NCBI GenBank assembly: GCA_020796225.1
Contig: CM036753.1
Location: forward strand, 74,157,865-74,221,864
Source of the DNA: Arion vulgaris
Lineage: Eukaryota; Mollusca; Gastropoda; Stylommatophora; Arionidae
Length of the DNA: 64,000 nucleotides
Direction: 5' to 3'
Part shown: positions 36,865 through 48,382 of the stretch, piece by piece
Position numbering within the stretch: position 1 is the stretch's first letter
Layout: each line of letters opens with the position of its first letter
Position numbers and translations under genes: made by a program
The notes under the pieces: model-generated
Told to the model about the DNA's origin: nothing
Databases searched by the model: none
Seen by the model: only the letters and a program-made list of their open reading frames with translations

Positions 36865-37231
36865 CTATAACTATACAACGGTATCCCAATTATAACGTCA
36901 TATGCTTTCCGCGTTCAAAGTCGACTGGTTTAGGTGCACGGGAATTCCCGTGAAATTGTTGTTTACTCACGATATTTCAATGTTACCATAATGTATTTTT
37001 AGAACAACGCGTCTGTGTACCGTAGATCTGTTACTATTGTGTACAATCCGGTGAGGTTGATTTTAATATAACCTGAAGAAGAAATATTTCAAACTACATC
37101 AAATTTTCTTGGAAAAAATATTTCTCTAGCGTCATGGATATTCTAAGGCTGCTTGCAAAAATCACTGAGATCCAACAGGTAGTTTTCGAGAAAATCAATT
37201 TCAAACGTGCTCACGAATTAATGGACAGACT
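36865..37231. other. non-satellite insert sequence
   Basis: Upstream side of the transposase-like frame. Contains the palindrome CACGGGAATTCCCGTG near 36938-36953. No terminal inverted repeat pair was found for the insert. Confidence 0.5.
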
Positions 37232-37322
37232 ATACTTTCATTGTAACAAAAAGACACTACATACAACATGTTCACATATTATAATAGTAAACCGTTACTT
37301 TCATTGTAAAAAAAAAAGCACT
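37232..37322. repeat. stray units of the 62-bp satellite
   Basis: About one and a half clean units (CACTACATACAACATGTTCA, ATAGTAAACCGTTACTTTCA). They show that the array once continued past the transposase-like insert. Confidence 0.9.
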
Positions 37323-37589
37323 ATGTACTATATTAACCGAGACCAAGTCTGTTTTCAGTTTGTATATGTGTGAGATATTCTGGATAAAAATCAAGATAAC
37401 CATCGTCACACAGAATCCGTGTTAGTTTTGTATTTTCCCATCATTTCCTTTGTATATGTATGTAACTTACAAAACTAGAAATATATTCCCTACTATAGGT
37501 CATAACGTTAAGCTCGTTCTGTCTACAAGAAGTCGTTATTTTCGTTCCCAGTAAAACGTGTTCCGTTTTCTTAAAATCAAGGATTATGT

Positions 37590-39265
37590 AGTCTTTGATA
37601 TATTAGTCTATATGTACGTTTATACTGTCTCATCTTTTTGGTATATTAGTCTATATCTGCCTTTATATTTTCTCATCTCTTTGTATCTCTTTGGTATATT
37701 AGTCGATATCTGCGTGTATATTTTCTCATCTCTTTGGTATATTAGTCTATATGTAAGTTTATACTGTCTCATCTCTTTGGTATATTAGTCTATATGTAAG
37801 TTTATACTGTCTCATCTATTTGGTATATTAGTCTATATGTAAGTTTATACTGTCTCATCTCTTTGGTATATTAGTCTATATGTAAGTTTATACTGTCTCA
37901 TCTCTTTGGTATATTAGTCTTATATGTAAGTTTATACTGTCTCATCTCTTTGGTATATTAGTCTATATGTAAGTTTATACTGTCTCATCTCTTTGGTATA
38001 TTAGTCTATATCTGCTGTATATTTCTCATTTCTTTATCTCTTTGGTATATTAGTCTATATGTACGTTTATACTTTCTCACATCTTTGGTATATTAGTCTA
38101 TATCTGAGTGTATATTTTCTCATTTCTTTGGTATATTAGTCTATATCTGGTGTATATTTCTCATTTATTTGGTATATTAGTCTATATCTGCGTGTATATT
38201 TTCTCATTTCTTTGGTATATTAGTCTATATCTACGTGTTATATTTTCTCATTTCTTTGGTATATTAGTCTATATCTGCGTGTATATTTTCTAATTTCTTT
38301 GGTATATTAGTCTATATCTGCGTGTATATTTTCTCATTTCTTTGGTATATTAGTCTATATCTGCGTGAATATTTTCATTTCTTTATCTTTTGGTATATTA
38401 GTCTATATTACGTTTATACTGTCTCATCTCTTTGGTATATTAGTCTATATCTGCGTGTATATTTTCTCATTTCTTTGTATCTCTTTGGTATATTAGTCTA
38501 TATTACGTTATACTTTCTCACATCTTTGGTATATTAGTCTATATCTGAGTGTATATTTTCTCATTTCTTTGGTATATTAGTCTATATCTGCGTGTATATT
38601 TTCTCATTTATTTGGTATATTAGTCTATATCTGCGTGTATATTTTCTCATTTCTTTGGTATATTAGTCTATATCTGCGTGTATATTTTCTCATTTATTTG
38701 GTATATTAGTCTATTCTCTGTATATTTTCTAATTTTTGGTATATTAGTCTATATCTCGTTATATTTTCTCATTTCTTTGGTATATTAGTCTATATCTGAG
38801 TGTATATTTTCTCATTTCTTTGGTATATTAGTCTATATCTGCGTGATATTTTCATTTCTTTTATCTCTTGGTATATTAGTCTATATGTACGTTTATACTT
38901 TCTCATCTTTGGTATATTAGTCTATATCTGAGTGTATATTTTCTCATTTCTTTGGTATATTAGTCTATATCTGCGTGTATATTTTCTCATTTCTTTGGTA
39001 TATTAGTCTATATCTGCGTGTATATTTTCTCATTTCTTTGGTATATTAGTCTATATCTGCGTGTATATTTTCTCATTTCTTTGGTATATTAGTCGATATC
39101 TGCGTTTATACTATCTCATTTCTTTTGGTATATTAGTCTGATATCTGAGTGTATACTTTCTCACATCTTTGGTATATTAGTCGATATCTGAGTGTATATT
39201 TTCTCATTTCTTTGGTATGTTATTTTATATCTGCATTTATATTTTCTCAACTCTTTGTCATGTTA
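37590..39265. repeat. 43-bp satellite array, ~38 units
   Basis: Units are TTTGGTATATTAGTCTATAT followed by CTGCGTGTATATTTTCTCAT and TTC. A second variant with GTAAGTTTATACTGTCTCAT fills 37740-38000. A duplicated CTTTGTATCTC insertion marks a higher-order pattern in places. Plus-strand frames (WYISLYLRVYF-type) are repeat artefacts. Confidence 0.97.
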
Positions 39266-39279
39266 CTCTATAACTGCGA

Positions 39280-39515
39280 GTGTTCGGCCCAAATTTGGGG
39301 TGTAAAATAGAATCACTGTTATCCACGCTGTCGTAAGAGTAACTAGGAGGTTTAATCGGATGCATGTGTCCTAAACATGTAGAAGTCTATGCGTTTAGGG
39401 GCCTACCAAACCATTGTGCAACGTATACACGTTCTTGGCAAAGATCAAACATATCACAAGAGTGATTTAAATTGGTCGTAAGAACGAACGCAAAGAAGAA
39501 GAAGAAGAAGAAGAA
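39280..39515 (+). mobile_element. SINE2 copy in the 43-bp array
   Basis: Slightly 5'-eroded SINE2, from CGGCCCAAATTTGGGGTGTA to CGAACGCAAAGAAGAAGAAG. It separates the main array from its diverged continuation. Confidence 0.85.
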
Positions 39516-39690
39516 GGAAACTATAACTACGCTAACACTTTCTCATCGCTTTGCTATGTTATTCTATAACTACGCTTACACTTTCTCATCTCTTTGCTAT
39601 GTTATTCTATAACTACCCTAACACTTTCTCATCTCTTTGCAATGTTATTCTATAACTACGCTTACACTTTCTCATCTCTATTTTCTTCCT
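39516..39690. repeat. diverged continuation of the 43-bp array
   Basis: Four units of CTTTGCTATGTTATTCTATA with ACTACGCTTACACTTTCTCA, same length and layout as the 43-bp array but consistently different at several positions. Confidence 0.85.
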
Positions 39691-40025
39691 GAATACACAT
39701 TTTCGTTCTTCTCTTTAAGTTAGACCCTTCAAATTGTATTTCATCTTTTCCTGTTGAACTTCCATATTTCCTTCTTCCAAAACATTTTCATTTATAACAT
39801 ACTGTATGAACATCAGAAGGGCACCAATCACACGGACTTCTAATAAATATCGACATTTTCGAAATTAAACAAGCTTCGTAATTAAAATACTTGGGAATCA
39901 GTTTGACAGAAGATGCCATATTTGACAAAGTAATTAGAACATGATGGCAGAAGAGCAGGTTGATAACATAGTAACTATAGCCATAATTAAAACTTGAAAA
40001 TCATCATGCATGTTTAAAGAAAAAA
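39691..40025. other. non-coding, no feature recognised
   Basis: Nothing beyond the left target duplication of the next SINE3. Confidence 0.6.
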
Positions 40026-40282
40026 CGTCCCTGTGGTGCCGGGGACCATAAGGGAAGCAAATAATAGTACCACTGCGACCTACAAGGCATGTCGTAAAAG
40101 GCGACTGATGTAGCACATAGGGAAGCTACCTTGGTAAATAAAAAGCATAGCATAAATCGTATGTCCTGGCCTACTTATAGGTGCATAACTGGAACAACGT
40201 ACAATAGCTCTTAGGCTCAAATCACACAAAAATCACACAGAGTGGTTAACAAGTGGTCGATATGGAATTTTCGAAGAAGAAA
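40026..40282 (+). mobile_element. SINE3 copy with target-site duplication
   Basis: Typical SINE3 from CCCTGTGGTGCCGGGG to TTCGAAGAAG. ATCATGCATGTT is repeated at 40003-40014 and 40283-40294, and the match continues into an A-rich stretch. Confidence 0.9.
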
Positions 40283-40339
40283 ATCATGCATGTTAAAAAA
40301 AAATTCCTGACAATCAACTGCTACCAATGTAGTAACAAA

Positions 40340-40475
40340 AAAATAATTAAGCAACCTTTTTTTTCATACCAACTCAATATACAAATATTGGGAAATATAG
40401 TGTTAGAGACGTATTTTTTCATACCAACTCAATACACAAATATTGGGAAATATAGTGTTAGACCCGTATTTTTTC
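40340..40475. repeat. 62-bp duplication
   Basis: Two near-perfect copies of a unit with TTTTTTCATACCAACTCAAT and CAAATATTGGGAAATATAGT. Confidence 0.9.
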
Positions 40476-40639
40476 ACTGACCATCGACAAACGATGAGTA
40501 ATCTGATTAACATCACGCAAGCAGCCTTTACTTCCGAATGCTTTTTTGGTACTCAATTAAGGTTGGATCGACCTGAAAATTGGAAATAAATTCTACTCCC
40601 GCTATGAAATAAAAGCCGGACCACAGTCTTAACCCTTTG

Positions 40640-41135
40640 ACCATTCTGAGATGATATACTGGCTCACAATATTTTTGAATATAACACAAAGCTGATATAC
40701 TGGCACACAATATTTTTGAATATAACACAAAGACGATATACTGGCACACAATATTTTTGAATATAACACAAAGCTGATATACTGTCTCACAATATTTTTG
40801 AATATAACACAAAGACGATATACTGGCACACAATATTTTTGAATATAACACAAAGACGATAATACTTAGTTCACAATATCTTTGAATATAACACAAAGAC
40901 GATATACTGGCTCACAATATCTTTGAATATAACACAAAGACAATAATACTTAGCTCACAATATCTTTGAATATAACACAAAGACGATATACTGGCACACA
41001 CTATCTTTGAATATAACACAAAGACAATAATACTTAGCTCACAATATCTTTGAATATAACACAAAGACGATATACTGGCACAAATATTTTGAATATAACA
41101 CACAACCGATATACTGGCACACAATATTTATGAGT
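40640..41135. repeat. 41-bp minisatellite, ~11 units
   Basis: Units are GATATACTGGCACACAATAT, TTTTGAATATAACACAAAGA and C. A variant with AATAATACTTAGCTCACAAT alternates with it between 40860 and 41090, giving an ~83-bp dimer. Minus-strand frames (YIQKYCVPVYRLCVIFKNI-type) are repeat artefacts. Confidence 0.95.
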
Positions 41136-41179
41136 ACGACCGTTGCAAAGTAAATGCGTCTGAAGGTAAAATAAATTAC

Positions 41180-41240
41180 GAAGCGAAAGGATTAAGTGCG
41201 CAAGATGCGAATGTACTAGCCACTACGCTATCACGGCTCA
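41180..41240 (-). mobile_element. tRNA-like SINE head fragment
   Basis: On the minus strand GATAGCGTAGTGGCTAGTAC is a good A box, but no B box or body follows. Similar A-box fragments are at 49600-49675 and 49850-49920. Confidence 0.4.
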
Positions 41241-41387
41241 GATTTTTCCAATGTGAAAAAAACCCCACAAAAACGGAACCCACTCTAATGGTAAAAAAAA
41301 ATGCACGATCAGAGTGTGTGAAATAAGTGCTTGATAAAAGCAATCAATGTTACTACCGGAAGTGACAGAGTTAGAAGAACAGACCGC

Positions 41388-41640
41388 CCCTGTGTTGTCA
41401 GAGCTCTCAAGGGGAGCTGAGAATAGTAACACTACAACCTACAAGGCACGTCGTAAGAGGCATGATACAGGGATTAGGAAGCTACCTAGTAAATAAAAGC
41501 GTCATCTAAATCGGTATATGCTGACCTACTTGTAGCCGCATAACTTGCAAAATGTACAATCGCTCTTAGGCTTAGATCATATATAAATCACAAAGAATGG
41601 TTAACAAGTGGTCGATATGGAGCGTTAGAAGTAGAAGAAG
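41388..41640 (+). mobile_element. SINE3 copy
   Basis: GACCGCCCCTGTGTTGTCAG head, ACTACAACCTACAAGGCACG, TGACCTACTTGTAG and GGTCGATATGGAGCGTTAGA, with a GAAGTAGAAGAAG tail. Confidence 0.85.
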
Positions 41641-42440
41641 ACAAAGAAGAAGAAACAGGAATAGACATAAACAAAACTGTTGGAATCACAAATCTTATAT
41701 TATTAATTTAAAAAAAGTTTCTCAAAACCGATTATACAATAGTAAAGTTTTAAAAGACGTAGTTCAGAAAACAAGAACACTATTTTTGAACACAAAAAAA
41801 TAGGTTGAGCAAGGCAAATGTTATGAGAATGAACCTTGACAAACCTGCAAGAATGGTCATAACTTAAATAAAGAAAAGAAAAAAGGAGAGAAAGGAAAAT
41901 CTATTGGTTATATTTTTTTTTGTTACCGAAGAGACGTCGCAGCAGGGCAGAAACAAGGGTGCTCAGTCTTAACCAGCAGATGTCGAAGGGTATGTATACT
42001 GATGGTTCATATGGCTCGCTGGTTAAACACACTCTTCAATGTGCCACCCCCACCCCTCACCACCACCAAGTATTCAGTTCTACTTGCACCACGTGCATTT
42101 TCAAAATCAATGTAAGTATCTTCATCAATAAACGGCAGTTGAGAAACCGAAGGTCGTCCACTATTAATTTGTAACTCCCCAACAGTTGTTGCTGTTTAAG
42201 CAAGTCTATATGCTCTCTAATCATCGCGAACACCCACATATCAAGGACAGTAGATCCAAGTAACCCCAAGGAGGTTAGAAACCACTAAAGACAACATAGA
42301 CTAAACACCACAATTTGCAGCATTGTACCTCCAGAAGCTGTCATTAAGAGTATGTCCTATGAATTACCACAGTAAACGGAGTTACAAGAAACAATTAGAT
42401 TGCAGCAACAAAAGCATAACTACGTTCTCACAGATAGTTG
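41641..42440. other. non-coding, no feature recognised
   Basis: No shared element seen; open frames lack domains. Confidence 0.55.
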
Positions 42441-42444
42441 TCTT

Positions 42445-42910
42445 GTATGATCTCAGTGTAGGGGAAATCGAGTAATATGATCTCAGTGTAGGGGAAATCG
42501 AGTAATATGATCTCAGTGTAGGGGAAATCGAGTAATATGATCTCAGTGTAGGGGAATAGAGTAATATGATCTCAGTGTAGGGGAATAGAGTAATATGATC
42601 TCAGTGTAGGTGAGATCGAGTTCCAAGTCCTATCAGAAACAGACAATAAAACGTAGGTTCCGTGTTCAATTTGAGCATGTAAAAGAACCCTTGGCAAACT
42701 CAAACTCAAAATCGAAAAGAGAAGGCTAAAAAGCTGCATTAAATTCCTACAAAATATCTTAATCATTTTCAAAATTACTACGGGGGGACCGTCGCCGGTG
42801 CTACGGAGTTCGTTCACTGCCGCTGATATCTTCCTGTGTAAGAAAGAGAACGGAGCACACATGGTTACTCACCGAAGTGCAATGATGATGGTCATATCAA
42901 TCAATCAATC
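42445..42910 (+). mobile_element. SINE4 copy with internal 30-bp expansion
   Basis: The tRNA head is missing. At 42452-42600 the central SINE4 segment TATGATCTCAGTGTAGGGGA plus AATCGAGTAA is repeated five times in tandem. Normal SINE4 then follows: CAATTTGAGCATGTAAAAGA, CGTCGCCGGTGCTACGGAGT, GAAGTGCAATGATGATGGTC and (TCAA)n. Confidence 0.9.
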
Positions 42911-43734
42911 CATTATCCAGTATGATCCATTTCGCTGGACATCGATCATGTCAATATCGCTCATTATGGTTCAACTGTAATGCAATAACCACAGATAATC
43001 TGTTGCACACATACAAGATGTGTTTAAAAACTTGATATCACAAATATCACGGAACTCTTACCACAATTCTGTTACTACAAATACTTGTTATCACACTAAA
43101 GATTTTAACGGTGTTTACAATAAGACATCATATTAATATTTACCATCAACTATATTATCTACATTTATATATTTATTTCTTTATTTGTAGCTACGCTAAA
43201 AACTTGCAAGATTAATAACGAGACAAAGTGAAGTGCTCTGTGAAAAGCCACTATAAAAGTTTACTGTCTGATGTAATGCACATTTGTACTCCGCCATAGA
43301 ATTTACTGGTGTAGACTGGGTTAATGTAAGAAATTAGCAATGTTCAGTACATTTTTTATTTATGTGCTAACTTGTACTTACTAAGTTTTACTTCAAATAA
43401 TATCAGATTGACGTCACTTTCGTCGATATGTTAGTTTTATTCAAAGTATTTACGTCTTAGGTTGACTAAAAGTACCCGTTATAGCTACTTACTTAATTTA
43501 TTTTATTGTTTGTGTATAAAAGGATGTTAGAAACAGGGTACATTTAAAGAGAAATTATTGAATGGCTTTACAAAGAAGTCGTTGGGATGTCTGAAATAAG
43601 ATGTAAGAGTAAAAATCTACAATAAACAAGTATTTTTAATGTTTGCAATCTTGAATTTAAAAAAAAGACTATACAGAGGGTAGCGATTTATTAGAAGCAG
43701 TGATTACACAAACTATCAAGAATTATCAGGAATA
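42911..43734. other. non-coding, no feature recognised
   Basis: No shared repeat and no coding motif recognised. Confidence 0.6.
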
Positions 43735-44175
43735 AAACTAAGATAATGATATTTAACTCAAATGTCAAGGCTATCCTTCTATATGGAGCGGAGACATGGA
43801 GAACAACTAAGGAGAACACTAACAAGTTGTAGATATTCATCAATAGATGCCAGCGCAGAATACTACATCTGCGATGGATGACAGGCCACAGAGAACTGTG
43901 GGAAATAGCGGGACAACGGCAAGTAGAACAAGAGATAAGGAGCAGAAGGTGATGATGGATAGAACAAGAACTGAGGAAATCCCATGCCAGCTTCACGAGA
44001 CAGACTCTCCGATGGAACCCACAATGTAATAAAGGTAAGGGGAGACCCAGGAACACCTGGAGACGGAGTTGAGACAGAATGAAACAAACGGGAAAGTGAG
44101 AGATCTCGGAATAGATGGCTTGATATGCGACTAAAGTAGGAGTATCTTCTAGGCGGAGGGTGAAGAAGAAGACTA
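43735..44175 (+). pseudogene. LINE-H 3' end: RT C-terminus
   Basis: Plus-strand translation gives NSNVKAILLYGAETWRTTKE near 43755, the YGAETW block that follows RT. INRCQRRILHLRWMTGH comes next, and after frame changes RQTLRWNPQCNKGKGRPRNT near 44000-44060. It ends in GAAGAAGAAG at about 44165-44175. The catalytic RT core is absent. The 43-bp array starts within about 15 bp of this 3' end. Confidence 0.8.
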
Positions 44176-44184
44176 TGAAAGATC

Positions 44185-45862
44185 CATAAAAATAAAAGAA
44201 GACTTTATACAGACTATAGTAGGAAGATATCTTCAAAAATGAAGACTTTATACAGACTATAGTAGAAGATATCTTCAAAAATGAAGACTTTATACAGACT
44301 ATAGTAGAAGATATCTTCAAAAATGAAGACTTTATACAGACTATAGTAGGAAGATATCTTCAAAAATGAAGACTTTATACAGACTATAGTAGGAAGATAT
44401 CTTCAAAAATGAAGACTTTATACAGACTATAGTAGGTACCTTCAAAAATGAAGACTTTATACAGACTATAGTAGGAAGATATCTTCAAAAAGAAGACTTT
44501 ATACAGACTATAGTAGGTACTTCAAAAATGAAGACTTTATACAGACTATAGTAGGAAGATATCTTCAAAAATGAAGACTTTATACAGACTATAGTAGGAA
44601 GATATCTTCAAAAATGAAGACTTTATACAGACTATAGTAGGAAGAAATCTTCAAAAATGAAGACTTTATACAGACTATAGTAGAGTATCTTCAAAAATGA
44701 AGACTTTATACAGACTATAGTAGGAAGATATCTTCAAAAATGAAGACTTTATACAGACTATAATAGGAAGATATCTTCAAAAAGGAAGACTTTATACAGA
44801 CTATAGTAGGTACCTTCAAAAAGAAGACTTTATACAGACTATAGTAGGAAGATATCTTCAAAAATGAAGACTTTATACAGACTATAGTAGGGAGAATCTT
44901 CAAAAATGAAGACTTTATACAGACTATAGTAGGAAGATATCTTCAAAAATGAAGACTTTATACAGACTATAGTAGAAGATACTTCAAAAATGAAGACTTT
45001 ATACAGACTATAGTAGGAAATCTTCAAAAATGAAGACTTTATACAGACTATAGTAGGAAGATATCTTCAAAAATGAAGACTTTATACAGACTATAGTAGG
45101 TACCTTCAAAAATGAAGACTTTATACAGACTATAGTAGGAAGATATCTTCAAAAATGAAGACTATACAGACTGATAGTAGGAAGTATCTTCAAAAATGAA
45201 GACTTTATACAGACTATAGTAGGAAGATATCTTCAAAAATGAAGACTTTATACAGACTATAGTAGGTACCTTCAAAAATGAAGACTTTATACAGACTATA
45301 GTAGGAAGATATCTTCAAAAATGAAGACTTTATACAGACTATAGTAGGAAGATATCTTCAAAAAGAAGACTTTATACAGACTATAATAGAAGATATCTTC
45401 AAAAATGAAGACTTTAGACAGACTATAGTAGGAAGATATCTTCAAAAATGAAGACTTTATACAGACTATAATAGGAAGATATCTTCAAAAAGGAAGACTT
45501 TATACAGACTATAATAGGAAGATATCTTCAAAAAGGAAGACTTTATACAGACTATAATAGGAAGATATCTTCAAAAATGAAGACTTTATACAGACTATAG
45601 TAGGAAGATATCTTCAAAAATGAAGACTTTATACAGACTATAATAGGAAGATATCTTCAAAAATGAAGACTTTATACAGACTATAGTAGGAAGATATCTT
45701 CAAAAAGAAGACTTTATACAGACTATAGTAGGAAGATATCTTCAAAAAGGAAGACTTTATACAGACTATAATAGGAAGATATCTTCAAAAAGGAAGACTT
45801 TATACAGACTATAATAGGAAGATATCTTCAAAAATGAAGACTTTATAAACTATAGTAGAGAT
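44185..45862. repeat. 43-bp minisatellite, ~39 units
   Basis: Units are TTCAAAAATGAAGACTTTAT, ACAGACTATAGTAGGAAGAT and ATC. The junction forms the 12-bp palindrome GAAGATATCTTC. About five units have a shortened junction, GTAGGTACCTTC. Very homogeneous. Minus-strand frames (IVCIKSSFLKISS-type) are repeat artefacts. Confidence 0.97.
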
Positions 45863-46539
45863 ATATAATTAAAAAAAGACTTTATGCATTATACATTTTA
45901 CTTGATACATACTTAATAAGTTATAATTTAAAGTATAGAGATTTGGAGAATCTTTGCTCTAACATCATTTTTTGTCTTTACACAATGTGTTACCAACTAG
46001 TAAGGTCCATGTTATACTTGTCAAATTTCATAATTGAATCAAATAAACCACGGAGAAGCCCCTCCACACCTACACCACACAAAAAGAGAGAGAGAGAGAA
46101 AGAAGAGAGAACGCATAACAACATATAATTTATTCCTTCGTATACAGGTACGTATATTCTTACTGAAATTTATACTTTCTAACTAAATATTATCAAAGTA
46201 AATAGGGCTGGACCGGAAAAATGCTACCTACAGAAACTGTATTAAAGAAATCCATATCAAGATTAGGAAAAACCTTCAAAAAAGCAACATATAATGAACA
46301 CTTGAAAAATAATTGAAGATTTTCAATTGCAGTGAAAAGATGCTGAAATTTTAAAGGTAATCAGAACAAGGACAAGGGAGTTTAAGCCTGAGGTGACCAC
46401 AGTTTTATGTTCCAGAAGACGGAGCTGAACCATTTAAGGATGCAGAAGATTGAATACTTTCACATATTGCAAGTCTTCTATAAGTTAGTTAATTTGCATG
46501 CGCAAGCTATTATAATCGAGAAATTATATTGCGGAATGG
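45863..46539. other. non-coding, no feature recognised
   Basis: AT-rich, with a GA-run near 46084-46110. No shared element. Confidence 0.55.
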
Positions 46540-46705
46540 AAGTAAAGAACGGGAATGAGAGAGAAGGAGAGATAAATTTAGAGATAGGACGGAAATGAGA
46601 GAGAAGGAGAGAGAAATTTAGAGATAGGACGGAATGAGAGAGAAATTTAGAGAAAGGACGGGAATGAGAGAGAAGGAGAGAGAAATTTAGAGATAGAAGA
46701 GGATA
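46540..46705. repeat. ~39-bp GA-rich tandem repeat, ~4 units
   Basis: Units with GAGAGAAGGAGAGAGAAATT and TAGAGATAGGACGGGAAT, with one deleted unit. Confidence 0.85.
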
Positions 46706-46930
46706 AAAAAAAGCGAAGATGACAATCAATCAAATTAAATTATAATAAAGTAGCTTACAGATGATAAAGAATATTGTGCTTAAACTTCCAGAACAAGGCT
46801 TGTAAATCTGAGGATGTTGTGTTAAATGTAATGCGAAATGTTTAATCAAGATCAACACAGGGTTATCGCGATAAAAACAATTCCGAAGTCTTTCATTAAA
46901 GAACAACATTATTTGTTTGTCATCCTTATA

Positions 46931-47187
46931 CAGGGTGTTCAACTTAAAAGCACCCCCAGTGATAGATAGAAATTTGCCAGGTACGCATTGCTTCTCGTAT
47001 ATTTACTATTTAAACCGGTTCTGACTAACTTGTCCTACGTCACATTTGTTCATCGCCCTTCAAGCACTACGATTACACACCATCACACAACCTTGACCTA
47101 TATTACGACATAACTGAACCTTCTCATTTTCATACATATATGCCAGAATAGCTCCATTCACAGGCTGCTTTTAAGTTGAACACCCTG
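46931..47187. mobile_element. mariner-type MITE (MITE-2), copy 1
   Basis: 257 bp between TA dinucleotides (46929-46930 and 47188-47189). Ends are inverted: CAGGGTGTTCAACTTAAAAG at the left and CTTTTAAGTTGAACACCCTG at the right. TA target duplication and CAGGG ends fit Tc1/mariner. The interior (CTATTTAAACCGGTTCTGAC, CACACAACCTTGACCTATA) matches the equally long copy at 62824. No coding capacity. Confidence 0.9.
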
Positions 47188-47444
47188 TACATCTCCATAT
47201 CCACCTTCACCATCCACTGCTATCTACCTCCACCGTTACATTTCTTTCCTCTTACCATTTACCTATCACAGAGACAAATCCAAATCCTACTTTTGATCTC
47301 AGAGACATTCAAATTGTAGAACATGTCTCATGTCTCCTCAGTTTCTCGTTATCAAAGTTACCTCAGCATCTGAGTTGGGTTTACCCCCCTTCTCCTCGAA
47401 GGTTGGTACGGAAAGAGGGTACAACCAAAGCAACCAACAACAAC
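47188..47444. other. non-coding, no feature recognised
   Basis: CT-rich stretch with no shared element. Confidence 0.55.
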
Positions 47445-48018
47445 TGTCTTCTTCTTTTGTCGTCACACTGCTACCGTGTTGTCAATCAGTGTCCTGGTTT
47501 TTTGTTGTTGTCTTGCGCTGTTCTGGTGGCTGAGGTGATTCTTATGTTTGCTCTTTGACAGGATTCTGCTATGCTATCTGACCATCTTTGTCGTGGTTAT
47601 CCTCTCTCCTTCTTTCCTGATGTTCTGTTGTAGAAGACTGGGTATACTGTGGAGTTTGATGTTCTGTTGTAGAAGACTGGGTATACTGTGGAGTTTGATG
47701 TTCTGTTGTAGAAGACTGGGTATACTGTGAAGTTTGATGTTCTGTTGTAGAAGACTGGGTATACTGTGAAGTTTGATGTTCTGTTGTAGAAGACTGGGTA
47801 TACTGTGGAGTTTGATGTTCTGTTGTAGAAGACTGGGTATACTGTGGAGTTTGATGGTCTGTTGTAGAAGACTGGTTATACTGTGGAGTTTGATGTTCTG
47901 TTGTAGAAGACTGGGTATACTGTGAAGTTTGATTGCATTCTTATTAAAAAGCCTAACCACTTTATTCTTTATTTCTCAATGTAATTCAAGTAAAGTTCTG
48001 TGCCAACTTTCTTTCTTC
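47445..48018 (-). pseudogene. LINE-F 3' end with in-frame 39-bp expansion
   Basis: Same LINE 3' end as 23439: the right end matches GTGCCAACTTTCTTTCTT and the left end is the TTTTGTCGTCACACTGCTAC tail. Between 47626 and 47935 a 39-bp coding unit is repeated about eight times. On the minus strand it reads as the 13-residue KLHSIPSLLQQNI, and the frame at 47574-47960 stays open through all copies. The copy at 23439 has one unit. As 39 is a multiple of three, an open frame is expected and need not mean selection. Confidence 0.85.
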
Positions 48019-48382
48019 TTATTTCTTTCTTGTTGATGTTGGTGACTGTATTTTCAGGTGTTGATAGTAGCTTTTCACAACAACAGTAGCAATATCAAAA
48101 TATGAACAAATGCAAATTGCCGTAAAGTACATCATCATGACTATAAACATTATAATAACAATTAAAATCCAACGCAATCGATAAAGAGAACAGCTTTATA
48201 CGTGTAATTCAGATATTACACATTTCCCGTGTGTAAAGAGGTGATTGTAGAGTTAAATCCTGGAAGGCAGTTCCCTACAACATGGAGGGCAACAAATTAT
48301 CAAGGATGACGTGTGAGTGTGATGTGTTCGCTCTGTCATTTTCGCCAGCTCGTTTTCTCGGTCCCAGCAGTACAAAAACCGC
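48019..48382. other. non-coding, no feature recognised
   Basis: No shared repeat or coding motif. Confidence 0.6.
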
